Notes: generated by a model from the letters alone, not told the origin. A stretch of DNA of 64,000 nt from Artemia franciscana (GCF_032884065.1 NC_088872.1:3224001-3288000); one strand, 5' to 3'. Numbered from the stretch's first letter, positions 35,401 to 47,640 are shown. Program-made: numbers and translations.

Positions 35401-35643
35401 TCATTTATCCTTTGTTATTTCTTCCTCCATTTTCCTGAACATTTCTAAGTCCTGTTTCTTTCTTTGTTCCTTTATTTTTTGCTTGAATCCTTGAATATGT
35501 TCGTCCTCGGGAGGGTACAACTGTCTTCTCATTTTTACTGTCCAATCTTCAAAGAGCTGTGGTTGGTTGAAAATATAAAAAAGAGAGACTGGGAAGGCCA
35601 TATATAAGGCCATTTTTGCTACTTCAAGCTTCCAGGTGCCCAT
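35401..35643 (-). CDS. PET100: PET100-like cytochrome c oxidase assembly factor
   Basis: An 80-residue frame starts at ATG 35643 (MGTWKLEVAKMALYMAFPVS) and ends with TGA at 35401. PET100 proteins are of similar small size (about 70-110 residues). They start with M-G-x-x-K-L-E, have one membrane helix rich in P, F and Y (here about residues 10-28, ALYMAFPVSLFYIFNQ), then F-E-D and P-P-E and a charged coiled tail (KQKIKEQRKKQDLEMFRKME). All are present here. The protein sits in the mitochondrial inner membrane and helps assemble complex IV. The frame is unbroken by introns, so it is either a compact gene or a retrocopy. The start matches the family N-terminus. Confidence 0.85.
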   Translation of the reverse strand: MGTWKLEVAKMALYMAFPVSLFYIFNQPQLFEDWTVKMRRQLYPPEDEHIQGFKQKIKEQRKKQDLEMFRKMEEEITKDK

Positions 35644-36124
35644 TTTGAAGAAAACCTGAAAACAGAGGAAGCTATTTAAGGATCAGGGTTCGGAACTTTT
35701 CCCAGATATTTGAAAAATTTCCAAATGACAGATAGACAGTACTTAATACAAAATCTCATACAATCACCTTATTTAATCAAACTATACTTGTATTTCTAAA
35801 ACTAAATGAGAAACCAAAAAACTCAATTAATGACATAAAATTTAATTTGGTGATAAAATTAAAAGAGTATTCATTGCAGCTATCTGTGATTCCCAAATTT
35901 CATGATAAATCTAATAACCCAGTTAACAATGCACAAGCTCTATTGAGAAGATGGGTCTAAAACCTAAGCATTTTCCAGCATTGTTTTTTAGTACTGTCAA
36001 ATCAGTTAGCAAGATTAAAAACATTTACAACATACTTTTGATCTAAAATTTCTATCAGTGGTACCTCTGCTCTGACAAATAGATTGCTTTGTTAAAGTTG
36101 GCAATGGTGTGTGACAAAGGTCGA
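35644..36124. other. PET100 upstream region; no other gene
   Basis: About 480 AT-rich bases lie between the PET100 start and the LINE remnant. No TATA-type or other promoter element is convincing. A promoter is expected here on the minus strand. Confidence 0.4.
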
Positions 36125-37450
36125 CTACTGCAAACAACTATCCACAGCTCCAAGCAGACTGAGGCCAAAACAGCTATGCACGCTCCTCTTCCAACCCAAT
36201 CTATTCAAAGCCTTTGTCTTTAGACCCTCCCATGAAGATCCCATTTCCCTTAAATCTTTCTTTACGACAACCTCCCACCCCAACCGCAGATGTCCTGTTT
36301 TCCGTTTAGCCCTAGAAGGTTGGCTGAAAAGGATAATCTTCAGCAATCTGCCATCCTTCATCTGCAGATTGTGCCGTCGCTGTCTCAACTTTTCTCTCAT
36401 TATAGCCCTAAAAATCGGTATTGAACCACACTTTTCATACAGCCTACTATTTGAAATACTTTCTGTCAGCCAGGTACCCAGAAAAATTCATAGATAATTC
36501 TCTTCAAAACATCTAGCAAATCTTCATCTGCTTTTCAAAGCGCCCGTGATTTAGAACCATATTTTACCACTGTCATCTCTATAGCTTATAATATTATAAT
36601 CTTGGTTTGCAGACTTATCTTCCATTTCTTCCAAACTTTGTTTAACTGTTTAAACCACCTTGAGCCTTGGCTATTCTATTTTTAACCTCTTTGGTGCTCC
36701 CACTGTCTTTAATAATAATACTACCTAATAATATACCTAATACCTGACTACCTAATAATAATAATACTAGCAATGTAATCTTTTTGTCTTCCCTTATTCC
36801 TAGCCTTAGCACCTTAGTCTTCTTTACATTAATTTTCAAACCTATTCTAGCACTCTGAATTCTCAAAACCTCTAAAAGTTTATTCATTTTGCTCACACTT
36901 TCATCTGAATGCTTGAATTATCAGCATAATCTAAGTCCAGGAAATTTTCCCTCCCCGTTTGATTCGGTGTCCTCCCATTGCCTTTCCTGTGCTCTTTAAG
37001 AAAATGATTCACATAAAGGGGAGTAGAACACGGCCCTGCTCAACTCCAGTTTTCAGACGAAACTAGCTGCTAACCTCATTTCAAACCTTAACTGTAGCAG
37101 TGTTATTCTTGCATATAGCACTAATCACTTTAATGTATTTGTCTCATAAGCCATACAAGGATAAGACCTTCAATCAAGCTCTTGTACCAATAGAATCAAA
37201 AGCTTTCTCATAATCTTTAAAACTGAAGACCGAAGGTGTTTGATAACTCAGGCACTTCTGAATCATTAACCAAAGAGTGAAAATTTGATTGACCCTTACT
37301 AAACTCTACCCTTACTCTATCCTTACTAAAGCCACACTGTTCTTCTCTTACAACTTTGTCTAAAGCATATCTCAGTCTAAAAGGAGTCACATTACTAAGT
37401 AATTTACAACTTACAGAGACCAGGCTAATGCCTCAATAAATACCACATTA
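36125..37450 (-). pseudogene. LINE reverse transcriptase remnant (RTE/Jockey-like)
   Basis: On the minus strand, pieces in several frames read in order: AFDSIGTRA (about 37200), LKTGVEQGRVLLPFM (about 37050, the RT block before the active site), GLKINVKKTKVLRLG (about 36840), LGSIIIKDSGSTKEVKNRIA (about 36690) and finally LGWEVVVKKDLREMGSSWEG and LNRLGWKRSVHSC (36320-36190). This is the order of the RT and its C-terminal tail in endonuclease-encoding LINEs. Many stops and frameshifts are present. There is an internal ATAATAATA expansion at 36710-36770. It is an old dead copy. Confidence 0.8.
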
Positions 37451-38738
37451 ACTCCTATGACTATTCTTATACCTCAAGTCTGCATCAAAGTGTCTAAGCT
37501 GGCTTAGAACTGGAGAGAAAGAAGTCCCTGGACCCTTCAGTATGAATGGAGGTTTGGTGCAACCATAAGTCCTAAGATTTCAGACCCCTCAACACAGATA
37601 ATTGAAAGTATTTTCAGGTCAAATTATTTGAGTTTTCTTGATATTAAATTAACATGTTAGTTAATCTTGAATTCTGTCATCTAACACACTTCAGGAATTA
37701 TATATAATTTTAATAAGCTACATGAATTTGGTATTTAGCAATACTTCTCAAATTCAAAAATACTGTTGTTACTTTATATGTGGGAAAAATTTTCTGTGGG
37801 GAAGGAGGGATCTCCACAGTAAAATGCGTTTTATTTGTGTATCTTTTTGTGCTCTTTGCATATACAATCAGAATAATTTAGTAATTTACATAAATTTAGG
37901 GTAAAGGAGAACTTTGTCCAGGCTTGGATTAGCTCTACTGTGCAAAGTACAACATTTGAAAAAAAAAACTTTATGTTTATCAATTCAGTGCAATATTGTC
38001 AATTCAATTTATACACTCAATTCCCCCAAAAATATCTGCAGAAGGTGGGAATTTTCTGAATTTTCCTAAATTTAGAAATAGGGTAATCATCAATACTCAG
38101 AGGGAATTTTCTGCATAGAAGGGGAGGGGGAATCTTCTGTGGATGAATTTTCACTGAATTTCCTTCCTTTTAAGATTGCAGCAATGCATGATGGGTAAGG
38201 AAACAAAAAAGAAAAGAGTAACATTATGAACTGCAATGCAAGAAACACAACAATAAAAGAGAAGATCTTGCAAACAAACTAAAACAAAAGAGATAGATTA
38301 CACTTTAAGAAAATAAAATGTAAAAATCATGGTTTGGATCAAGCAAACTTAAAAATTTATTCTGTCTTTCAATACTAGTAGTAAAATGATCAATATGTTC
38401 ATATTTTGATATCACTCTTGAATTCTTGGCCTAAGGTAGGAGATCAAGAAGGTAGAGTACTTAGAATGATTATGATAATAAGAATAGAGGGCCCTTTATC
38501 CTGTTCCAATGAGATGGGTCATAAGGGGATAACAAAATACTATAAAGGCATGAGTAGAAAATAGTTAGCAACAATTTACTCCCAACAAGAAATCTCTAGG
38601 TTTGGTGGGCTTTTTATGCAAGCAAAACAATTCAATTCAACAAAATCAGAAGGTCCAGAAAAGTTGTAGCATTAGAAGTGATGCAAACTTAATATCCAAG
38701 CAGGACAGAAACAGCAAAGGAGGGAATCCAATTTGAAA
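37451..38738. other. No gene recognised
   Basis: 1.3 kb without a supported frame. Two short GGGAATTTTCTG repeats occur near 38048 and 38103. Possible intergenic or intronic DNA. Confidence 0.5.
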
Positions 38739-39030
38739 CCTGTCTTAAAGAAAGGCAATAAGGACAACATTGAAAATTATAGCCATATTACCCTAACTTC
38801 AGTCACTTGAAATTAATGGAGAACACCATCAAGCATGCCCTTGTAAATTAACTGGAAGAAATGAAAATCATCTGCAACAATCATTACTTTTTTAATAGAG
38901 GCTACTCATGTGCAACTATGTAAATTAATTCATACACTTGGATAAAATGTACTTGGAAACAGATAAACCAAATGACATCATTTGCCTTGATCATAAAAGA
39001 GCTACCATCAAAGCTGATCATTCTTACCTG
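38739..39030 (+). pseudogene. Degenerate LINE RT fragment
   Basis: CCT at 38739 opens PVLKKGNKDNIENYSHITLT, the RT block usually of the form P-x-x-K-K-G-x-x-x-x-x-x-N-Y-R-P-I-x-L-T, followed by a stop. Further on, frames with NHYFFNRGYSCATM-like and CLDHKRA residues match the next RT blocks. Frameshifts and stops abound. It is much more diverged than the LINE at 41 kb. Confidence 0.6.
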
Positions 39031-39040
39031 CAGCTTGAAC

Positions 39041-40990
39041 TAAAAGTATATCAAGTAAGTAACCAGCTGACTGATCTGATCAGGGTTATTTTAAGCATGA
39101 AGACATCAACAAGCCATAAAACATGATTATAGTAGCAGGTGTTTTTCCCCTTCATTTTGGCTTCCAAGTGTCATTGACATCCTATATTTTTTTTACAAGA
39201 AGGTGGTTTATTCTGCATTAAATATTTTGCAGTTCATATATCTGACTTACCAATAAAGTGAACATACCACTAAACACCTTTTTTTATGTTCTTTACAAAT
39301 ATAATAATAGCTTCTATCACAAATTCAAATTTAAGCAATTTTTGACCTAACCTAACTAACGCAACCTATCTATAAATAATTCTGGTGCTGAGAAAATGTA
39401 GTATTATTTTGTCACAATCAATGAAAAACTAATACATTAATTGAAAATTTGGCATCAAGGAAGAAGAAAACAGCATTAATGACAAAATAAAATTTATTTA
39501 TCCAACTTAATCATGGAAAATCAGTGCCTGTGGATTATATAACATTAAAAAATAGATTTATAATGAAACAGTAAGTTTGAGACCAATGTTTTAAGCCTTT
39601 TTATACCCATATTTTGGTCATTTTTAAGAGCTCAAAAAGTGCTTAAATTTAAACTTCCAATAGAAGAAATTATTATATTCATAAAAAACATGAAAAGAGG
39701 CATCAAGTGGTACATTCACTTTATTAGTAAATGAAGTTTTAAGTGTAATCACCTTTTATTAAACTACCCTCTGGGAGAAAAATTGTTCCTAATACAGTTC
39801 TTTTGAATATGACTTAAATATGATTAATTAGAAAAAAGAACAAATGAGGCTTATGAATTACATCGTCTTGCAATTTATATTTACTCATTAAAATTTGTTA
39901 TCTTCAAACATCACTAGCCTAGTGGATCTCTAAAAGCTGTTGACACTTGTCAAAGCAAGTTAATAATGTCACTAATGTTTTTTAGTCACTACTAAATTTC
40001 AAGAATAACATAGAAAAAAGGAACATAATATTTTATGAAAACTGACTTAAAAACAAGTAAAAAAGGAGAAACAGTAAATTTATAGCAAACCATATAGATG
40101 GCTTTTGTTTAAAGTGAATAGCAATGCCTTTTTTTATGCCCTTTACAAATATAATAATTGCTTCTACCTTAAATTGATATTTAAGTACTTTTTAAGCTCT
40201 TAAAAATGACAAATTTTCAAAAAATTATGACAGTTGATATAACTAACTTACCAATAAAGCAAACATACCATTTGATGCCTTTTTTTATGTTCTTTACAAA
40301 TATAATAGTCGCTTCTGCCACAGATTAAAATTTAAGCACTTTTTAAGCTCTTATAAATGACAAATTTTCAATTAAAGTACAAGCTATCTATTGTTTCCAA
40401 CAAATAATATTATATTTTCTGTGCACTGTTTTTGACATAACAATACTACATTTTGCAAAGAAGTGCAAAGAAGAAAATGCCATAACATCGGCAAAATTAA
40501 TTTATCCAAATTAATGTTGGAAATTCAGTGCTGGTGGATTATATAACATTAAAGAAATGGATTTATAATGAAATAGTAAGTTTGAGATCAATGTTTTAAA
40601 GTCTGAGACAAATGTTTTTAGCCTTTTTTATACCCCATAATTAGGTAATTTCTAAGAGCTCAAAAAATGCTTAAATCTGAATTTGAGGTAGAAGCAATTA
40701 TTATATTTGTAAATAACATAGATAAAGGCATCAATTGGCAAATTTACTTTATAAAAAGCCAGTTATATGGTTTGCTATAATTTTAACAGAAAAACAGGGA
40801 AACATGATACCTGCCACTTATTATATAGCAAGAATTACATCATTATTAATTTTCATATATCCTGTGGCTATATGAAACCATTAGAAGGGGATTAGGGAGA
40901 ATATTAAAAACACGAACCATGTCTAAATATAATAGGCAGGTCACTATCATGATCGGTGTGTCAAAATCTTGACACACTTGCAAATATAAA
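39041..40990. repeat. Palindromic MITE-like repeats, several nested copies
   Basis: The end motif CTTACCAATAAAGTGAACAT with TTTTTTTATGTTCTTTACAA occurs at 39245-39300 and 40246-40300, and in reverse (GCATCAAGTGGTACATTCAC, TTTATTAGTAA) at 39693-39727 and 40715-40755. Inner blocks TGCTTAAATTTGAATTTG / CAAATTCAAATTTAAGCA pair with each other. Direct repeats of 200 bases (39480-39700 and 40490-40720) share GTGGATTATATAACATTAAA. These look like non-autonomous DNA transposons of about 400-500 bases inserted near each other. No protein is encoded. Confidence 0.65.
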
Positions 40991-41027
40991 AAAATATGTT
41001 ATTATACTGAAACATCCCAGGTGATAA

Positions 41028-43180
41028 GCCTTGCCTAGGAACTTGGGCTATGCAATGAACCTGCAAAGGCTATGCAATCTGGAAATTCTGATCTCAGATG
41101 ACGTGGAAGCTTCATGGCTAATCCTAAAAAATACCCTACTAGAGAGCCTAGCCAAGCATACCAGCATGACATGGAAAAAGAAACCAAAAATTCTACCTTT
41201 CCTCACCCCAAAAATCAAGAAACTATGCAATAGGAAGAAAAAACTTTGGCAGAAGTTTGTGAAACAAAAAAAAACAACAGCATACGAGAAGTACAAAATC
41301 GCCAGGAATCTCCTCAGAAAAGAAACGCGGAAACTCACTGTAAACTACAAAGAACATCTGGCCAAAAATGTCAAGGAAAACCCTAAGTTATTCTGGAAAC
41401 ATATCTCCCTACATAAACCAGGCAGACACTCAGTACCAGACCTGGAGAATAACAGCTCAGTCTCTTCCTGCGCCTCCGAAAAAGCTAACCTTCTGAATAA
41501 CCAGTTTGTCTCAGTGTTTTCTAAGGATGACCTCCAGTCAGCCCTCCCACCAGCAGAACAGGCTCACACTGTCTTCCCAATGTTACACTCACCGATCACA
41601 GTCGAAGAAGTAACCAAACAGCTTAAGGAGCTTGATGCCAATAAATCAACTGGACATGATGGTCTGAGCCCACGACTGCTGAAGGAACTAAGCCCTGCTA
41701 TTTCAACACCCCTGGTAAAATTATTTAACTTGTCACTAACACAAGGGAAGCTTCCAAGGGATTGGAAGAAGGCAATATTTATCCCAATTCATAAGAAGGG
41801 TAGCAAAACTTCAGCAGCAAACTATAGACCTATCAGCCTTACCTGTGTGGCATGCAAGGTCATGGAGAGAATTGTGAACAAACGCATCATTAACCATCTT
41901 GAGGCTAACTCATTCATCAGCAGCAGCCAGCATGGTTTTTGTTCTAAGAGATCAGTGGATACAAACCTCCTTCAGTCTTACAGTCTTGTAACTGACCTAA
42001 TAGAAAAACGAGTACCAGTGGATATAATCCTGCTGGATCTAGCCAAAGCTTTTGACAAGGTTTGTCACTGCTACCTCATTCACAGGCTATGCCCCCTGTC
42101 TCTTAGTCCAAAAGTGATCAGTTGTATTGAGGATTTTCTGAGGGACAGAACACAGCAAGTGAAAGTGACCAATGGACCAAATAGTTATGCACTCTCTGAT
42201 GAAGTCAATGTCACCAGCAGGGTCCCCCAGGGCAGTGTCCTGGGCCCTACCCTGTTCAATATATACGTAAATGAGCTAGCCCTTATCACCAGTAACAAAA
42301 CCACTCTCTATGTGGATAATTCAAAACTTATAGGTCCTGCCAATACCCCTTCTGCCCGCCAATCCCGCCAAAATGATCTCAACCACATATGCTCCTGGGT
42401 TAAAAGATGGTTGCTGGAATTCAATGCTGAAAAATGCAAGGTCATACACTTTGGACACAGCAACCCCCAGCAACAATACCTAATGACCCAAAACCCTGGA
42501 TGACACCATGTAGTGGAGCATGTTCAGAAGGAGAGAGACCTTGGAGTTATTGCAGACTCCCAGTTGAAATTCAGCTCCCACTCACAGAAGATCTCAGCCA
42601 ATGCTAGCAGAGCCCTGGGTATCATTAAACATGGCATTACCAGCAGAAGTAGACATGTAATCACCAAGCTCTACAAAGGACTGGTAAGACCATGTTTGGA
42701 GGTGGGGACCATCCTGGCCACCCCTTGATTCAAAAAGGATAAGGTAGTGCTTGAGCAAATCCAATGTAGGGCCACTAGGAACTCAACCTCCCCTCTTTAG
42801 TCTACAAACGAAAATGTGGGGATATGATCCAGGCACATAAACTCCTCTCTACCAATCAAGAAAATGCGCTCCTGGAGATTGACCCCTCCCACATAACTCA
42901 AGGACACCCAAAACAAATCCACAAAATTCATGCAAAGACTGGACCAAGATACAGCTTCTTCTCAAACTGGATTGTGAACCTCTGGAACAACCTCAAGGAG
43001 AACACTGTTTCTGCTGAATCAACAGATGTATTTAAATGCCGTCTGGATGCTGAGTGGAGTGACAAACCATGGAGATTTGACTGGGATGCACCAGAATTTA
43101 ATCAACCATGTATGCAACTGTCATCACAAGGAGTGATTCAACAGGATCAAAAGTCCTTATTTCACTCCAAGATGTGATTT
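41028..43180 (+). pseudogene. CR1-like LINE, reverse transcriptase, lightly damaged
   Basis: The main frame (41028-42503) carries the endonuclease-RT linker and RT blocks: KSTGHDGLSPRLLKEL, FIPIHKKGSKTSAANYRPIS, LLDLAKAFDKV, SRVPQGSVLGPTLFNIYVNE and TLYVDNSKLI. The last is the catalytic block, normally YADD and here YVDN, so the second Asp is lost. An in-frame TGA (42501-42503), a second TGA at 42726 (where LINEs usually keep Trp) and a frameshift near 42790 follow. The tail DMIQAHKLL and WNNLKENTVSAESTDVFK runs to 43177. Upstream of 41028 stops occur, so the endonuclease is missing: typical 5' truncation. Confidence 0.88.
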
Positions 43181-43828
43181 AAGGTAAAGGTGCTCAAGGA
43201 ATAGCCATCCTTATGGTAATTTATAGTAGACAATGTTATTTGTTTTTATAGTATATAGCTCGTGAAGAGAATCTTGCACCAAGATTAACAACAGTTTTTT
43301 GGATAAAATAGTTTAATGTAAAAAAAAAGGCTTTCTGGACAGATTCTTAAATATAATGAAAAACAGCAGAACCCCCTAAAATTACATTTTTGCACTTAAT
43401 TTAAGCTTGAAAGTCTAAAACAAGATTTTAGAAATCCAATTAAACTTAAACAAATATCAAAAACATTAATATAACCTTAGGGAAACTTATTGTTTAGATC
43501 ATTTAAAAAACTGTGCGCTACTACATTGCCATCTTATTTCTAAAAAGCAATTTTTTAAACAAACAACGGAAATCAGCTCATGTTGAAGAAGTAGACAAAA
43601 TTATTTAGTTGAAATTAATTAGTTGAAATGGGGATTTTTTCAGCCCCAAACTTATTTGATACAGATATAGGTAAGAAGATGCTAGTCCTGCCGTAAATTT
43701 ACTCAATCCAAAAGCTGGATTCATGGCATGGGACCAACCTACTTCTGTAGGCCATTATTGTATAGGCTAGACAGGTTAAGCTTTGTTATAGGATAGAAAT
43801 TGATGACAAAATAGAAATTCACGGTAAA
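43181..43828. other. No gene recognised
   Basis: About 650 AT-rich bases after the LINE tail. No recognised repeat or frame. Confidence 0.5.
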
Positions 43829-45195
43829 ATTCTAGTTAAGTGACTTCTTGCTATCTTGGAAAGGGGTTAGGTTAGGAAAATGAATCTTTCAGGGATGGGT
43901 ATACAAGCTAAAGTATGTCCTGGGAAGGTATTTTGAAGTACCTACCTCCACTTCTTCTCCCTCTTGATGGCCCTGACCTTTGATGACCCTTAAAAATATG
44001 TGTGTCATAAAAGTGGAACCTTGCAAAATAGATCTTCTGCTTGAATGTAGTACAACAAAATTGTTTTCATTTTCACAACTTTGCTCAATCCCAATTTATA
44101 AGGTTTTATAATGTGCTAATACATTTCCTAAATTTTGAAAAAAAAACATTGATGTGGCTCAGAATTTGGTAAAATTCTAGTTAATTGACTTCTTGCTATC
44201 TCGGAAAGGGTTTAGGTTAGGAAAATGAAACTTTCAGGGATGAATCTACAGGCTAAAGTATGTCCCAGGAAGGTATTTTGAAGTACTCACCTCCACTCCT
44301 TCTCCCTCTAGAGGGCCCTGAAATTTGCCTACATGACAGGTCTATACCTATTGAAATTTTGACAAAACAAGATTTTACATTAATTTTCAGTTACTAGTTG
44401 CTTTTTCTCTGGCTCAAGTTCTGAAAATGCAATTCCTGTTATTTGAGTAGAATTTTGAGCCATGTCAATGTTTTTTTCAAAATTTAGGAAATGTATTTGC
44501 ATATCTTTAAAACCTGATAAAATGGGATTGAGCAAAGTTATGACGCTGAAAACAATTTCGTTGTACTTCAATTAAGCAGAAGATCTATTTTCCAAGGTTT
44601 CACTTTTATAACACACATTTTTAAAGGTCATCAAATGCCAGGGCCCTCTAGAGGGAGAAAGAGTGGAGGTAAGTACCTTAAAATACCTTCCCGGGACATA
44701 CTTCAGCCTGTAGACCCATCCCTGAAAGTTTCATTTTCCTAACCTAAACTCTTTCCAAGATAGCAAGAAGTCAATTAACTAGAATTTTACCCAGATTTCT
44801 ACTCAAATAACAGGAATTGCTTTTTCAGAACTAGGCTAAAGGCAGAGAAAAAGCAACTGGTAGCTTAAAACTAAGGTAAAATGTTGTTTTGTCAAAATTT
44901 CAATAGGTATAGACCTGTCATGTAGGCAAATTGTAGGGCCCTCTAGAGAGAGAAAGAGTTGAGGTGGGTACTTTAAAATACCTTCCCAGGATATACTTTA
45001 GCCTGTAGATCCATCTCCAAAAGTTCCATTTTCCTAACCTAACTCCTTTCTGTGATAGCAAGAAGTCACTTAACTAGAATTTTACCAAAAATTACTATTA
45101 AACTGGTTAAAATTCTAGGCAAGCTACATTTTGCTATCTTAGGAAGAAGTTAGCATAGGAAAATGAAACTTTCAGGCAGTGGTGTAATTCTATTG
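43829..45195. repeat. Large foldback repeat, arms about 340 bases, plus extra arm copies
   Basis: The forward arm 43829-44162 (ATTCTAGTTAAGTGACTTCT, GGTTAGGTTAGGAAAATGAA, GTGTGTCATAAAAGTGGAAC, AATGTAGTACAACAAAATTG) is the imperfect reverse complement of 44449-44788. Extra forward (44163-44350) and reverse (44930-45090) copies of the outer 180 bases and a partial copy at 45105-45190 are nested around it. CCCTCTAGAGGG marks the arm interior. It resembles a long-TIR MITE that inserted into copies of itself. No coding potential. Confidence 0.7.
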
Positions 45196-45234
45196 AAATC
45201 CCTGGAGAGGGAGCAAAGTTAAAGCCAATTTGGT

Positions 45235-45640
45235 AAACATATCACAGTTCATATTATTGACTTACCAATAAAGTGAACTTGTCCCTTGATGCACTTTTAT
45301 GCACTTTACTGATATAATAATTGCAAATTCAAATTTAAGCACTTTTTCACCTTAACTAACCTTATCATAAATGATTTTAGCACTGAAAATGTAGTATTAT
45401 TTTATTGAAAACAACCAAGAAAACAGTGCTGAGAAAATGTAGTTTTTAGTCAAAAACAATGTATAACTCATGCTTCAATTTAAAATTCATCGCTATTAAG
45501 AGCTCAAAAACTGCTTAAATTTGAATTTGCAATAAGCCTAGAAGCAATTATTATATTCATAAAGAGCCTAAAAAAGGCATCAAGTGGTGCGTTCACTTTA
45601 TTGGTAAGTCAATAATATGACCTGTGATATGATTACTAAT
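45235..45640. repeat. Palindromic MITE-like copy
   Basis: Outer ends ATTATTGACTTACCAATAAA (45257) and TTTATTGGTAAGTCAATAAT (45598) are perfect inverted repeats. The inner CAAATTCAAATTTAAGCAC pairs with GCTTAAATTTGAATTTGC. It belongs to the family at 39-40.8 kb. Its terminal inverted repeats are the best kept in the window. Confidence 0.7.
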
Positions 45641-45699
45641 GAGTCTTCCAAATCAAGTAAAAACATCAGTAAAAACTAAAATATAACCCATCTAATACC

Positions 45700-45844
45700 T
45701 GAAATGAACTTATTGCTTGCTTTTGCTTATATATTAATGCTAATGCTTGTGTGCTTGCTTGCAGTTGCCTTATTATGCTTTTGTTACAGGTGCTTGGGTC
45801 AAATATATGTATTAACTGAATAGTACATCAAAGAAATCATTGCA
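45700..45844 (+). repeat. 5' LTR, 145 bases
   Basis: Begins TGAAATGAACTTATTGCTTG and ends AAATCATTGCA. It is identical to the 3' LTR except T at 45808 (C at 50133). It is short for a Gypsy LTR. GCTTGCTTTTGCTT and GCTTGTGTGCTTGCTTGC repeats lie inside. Confidence 0.92.
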
Positions 45845-45862
45845 TGGTGTCAGAAGTTCAAC
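45845..45862 (+). promoter_or_regulatory. Primer-binding site
   Basis: TGGTGTCAGAAGTTCAAC follows the LTR directly. TGG at the LTR boundary complements the CCA end of a tRNA, as in retroelements primed by tRNA. The tRNA species was not determined. Confidence 0.6.
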
Positions 45863-46345
45863 ATGGATAGTACACCAGCTCCATCAATCAACTGGTCAAG
45901 CCCCAACCTAAAATCTGAATGGAGAAAATTTAAGAGACATTGTGAGCTCATGTTTTCTGGTCCACTAAGTGGAAAATCAGATGCAGTGAAATGCTCATAC
46001 TTACTGATCTGGACTGAAGAAAAAGGACAGGATGTGTTCTCCACTTGGACCTTAACTGACGTGAAGGCAAACAAGCCAAAAGTATATCTAGACAAGTTCA
46101 AGAATTATATTCAGCCAAGTGCAAACCCCATCTTTGCCAGATATATCTTTCATCAGAGAAACCAAGCGGATAGAGAGACCATTGAGTCATATGTCACTCA
46201 GTTGAAAGTACTTGCCAAGGATTGTGAATTTGATACCCTAGAAAACCAGCTAGTTCAAGATAGGTTGGTCTTTGGAGTAAGAATGCAAGAATCCATGAGC
46301 GGCTTCTCAGTGAGGGAGCCACTCTTACCTTGGCTAGAGCAGTTG
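45863..46345 (+). pseudogene. LTR element gag, capsid-like part
   Basis: An ATG at 45863 opens about 160 codons with WRKFKRHCELMF, FSTWTLTD and QADRETIESYVTQLK, which resembles the Gypsy gag capsid region (the QxxxESxxxYxxxLR-type motif). Near 46345 the frame shifts; the nominal end of this frame at 46387 is out of register with the next part. Confidence 0.7.
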
Positions 46346-46900
46346 AGCTATAGAAACTGTGCAAGAGACCCAAGCACTCATGCTTAACAAACAGATGCAG
46401 ATTCCAATTAAGCAGGAGGTGGAAGTGGTTCAAAGACAGAAAAATTCCCCTGCATGCTATTTCTGTGGTGGCCCATACTCAAGAAGCCATAAGTGCCCAG
46501 CAAAAGGGAAGCAGTGCAGCAAATGCAGGAAGATGAACCATTTTGCCAAAATGTGCAAGAGCAAAGTAGTACACAAACTTGAAACAAGAAGCAAAGTGGA
46601 AGATGGGAGAGAATTCATGATTGAGTCCATTTCCACAGAAGAAAAGGTGGAAAAGCCTTATGCTCTGATAAAACTGACAGAAAACGATAGTGAATTGGCG
46701 TTCAAGATAGACACTGGTGCTGAGGCCAATATTTTGCCACTCAAAGACTTCAACAAATTGGCAAGAAAGCCAGCACTGCTGATGTGCTGACCAGCTACAC
46801 TGGAGAACAGCTAAAGGTACTGGGGACAGCCAACCTAAAAGTTCAGTACAAGAACCAAACCCCCCAGACCCATACCTTCCATGTGGTCTGCACAGATAGA
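46346..46900 (+). pseudogene. LTR element nucleocapsid zinc knuckles and protease
   Basis: The frame at 46359-46790 carries CYFCGGPYSRSHKC and CSKCRKMNHFAKMC, two Cys/His knuckles (the first with irregular spacing), then FKIDTGAEANILP, the aspartic protease site DTG. A stop at 46788-46790 and a change of frame (from 46784) follow, in the second half of the protease. The nucleocapsid binds RNA; the protease matures the polyprotein. Confidence 0.82.
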
Positions 46901-47640
46901 GCACCCATCCTCAGCCGCCAGTCCAGCAAACGAATTCAGCTGATCAAGTTTGTCCTCAGTGTCAGCAATCCAGCCCCAATCAGACCAGTCATCCAAAAAC
47001 TCTTAGATGAATTCATTGATGTCTTTGAGGGCATAGGGACACTGCCTGGAACCTGCAAAATATATCTGAAAGAGGGTGCAATCCCTTTTATACAACCCCC
47101 AAAACGGGTTCCTTTTGCACTACAAGCTAAGTTCAAAGAGGAGTTAGACAGACTGGAGTCATAGAAAAAGTGACCAAGCCAACACAGTGGGTGAATTCCT
47201 TGTCCTGGTGAGAAAGGCAGATGGGTCACTCAGGATCTGTTTGGACCCTGTTGATTTAAACAGAGCAATTGAGAGACCGCATTACCCTATACCCTTATTT
47301 GATGAAGTAGCAGCGAAGTGCAAAGGTGCAAAGAAGTTCTTTAAGATGGATGCCCAAAATGGATACTGGTCAATGGTGTTGGACAAACCATCCTCTGAGT
47401 TGACAACATTCAACACCATGTATGGCTGGTATAAATGGAACCAATACCCATTTGGATTGATTTCAGTGCAGGATGAATACCAGTGAAAGATGGAGGAGGT
47501 CTTTACACAACTGGATATTGGGCTGATTGTTGATGATATTGCAGGCATTGGTTGTAGTGATGCTGAACATGACGCCAAGCTGAGGGCAGTACTCTAAGCT
47601 GCAAGAGACAAGGGAGTGCAGTTCAACAAAGAAAAATGTG
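46901..47640 (+). pseudogene. LTR element reverse transcriptase
   Basis: RT begins near IPFIQPPKRVPFALQ (about 47090). After a shift at 47160-47190 it continues with VRKADGSLRICLDPVDLN, HYPIPLFDE, FKMDAQNGYW and NQYPFGLIS, a TGA (47484-47486), and GLIVDDIAG. The catalytic block keeps both Asp residues, but the preceding Tyr is Ile. A TAA at 47596 and a frameshift at about 47635 follow. It cannot be functional as it stands. Confidence 0.85.

Noticed and set aside
36111..36497. Plus-strand 128-codon frame
   Set aside because: The minus strand carries recognisable LINE C-terminal motifs in the same place.
45850..46101. Minus-strand frame opposite gag
   Set aside because: Shadow of the gag frame, which starts with an ATG right after the primer-binding site.
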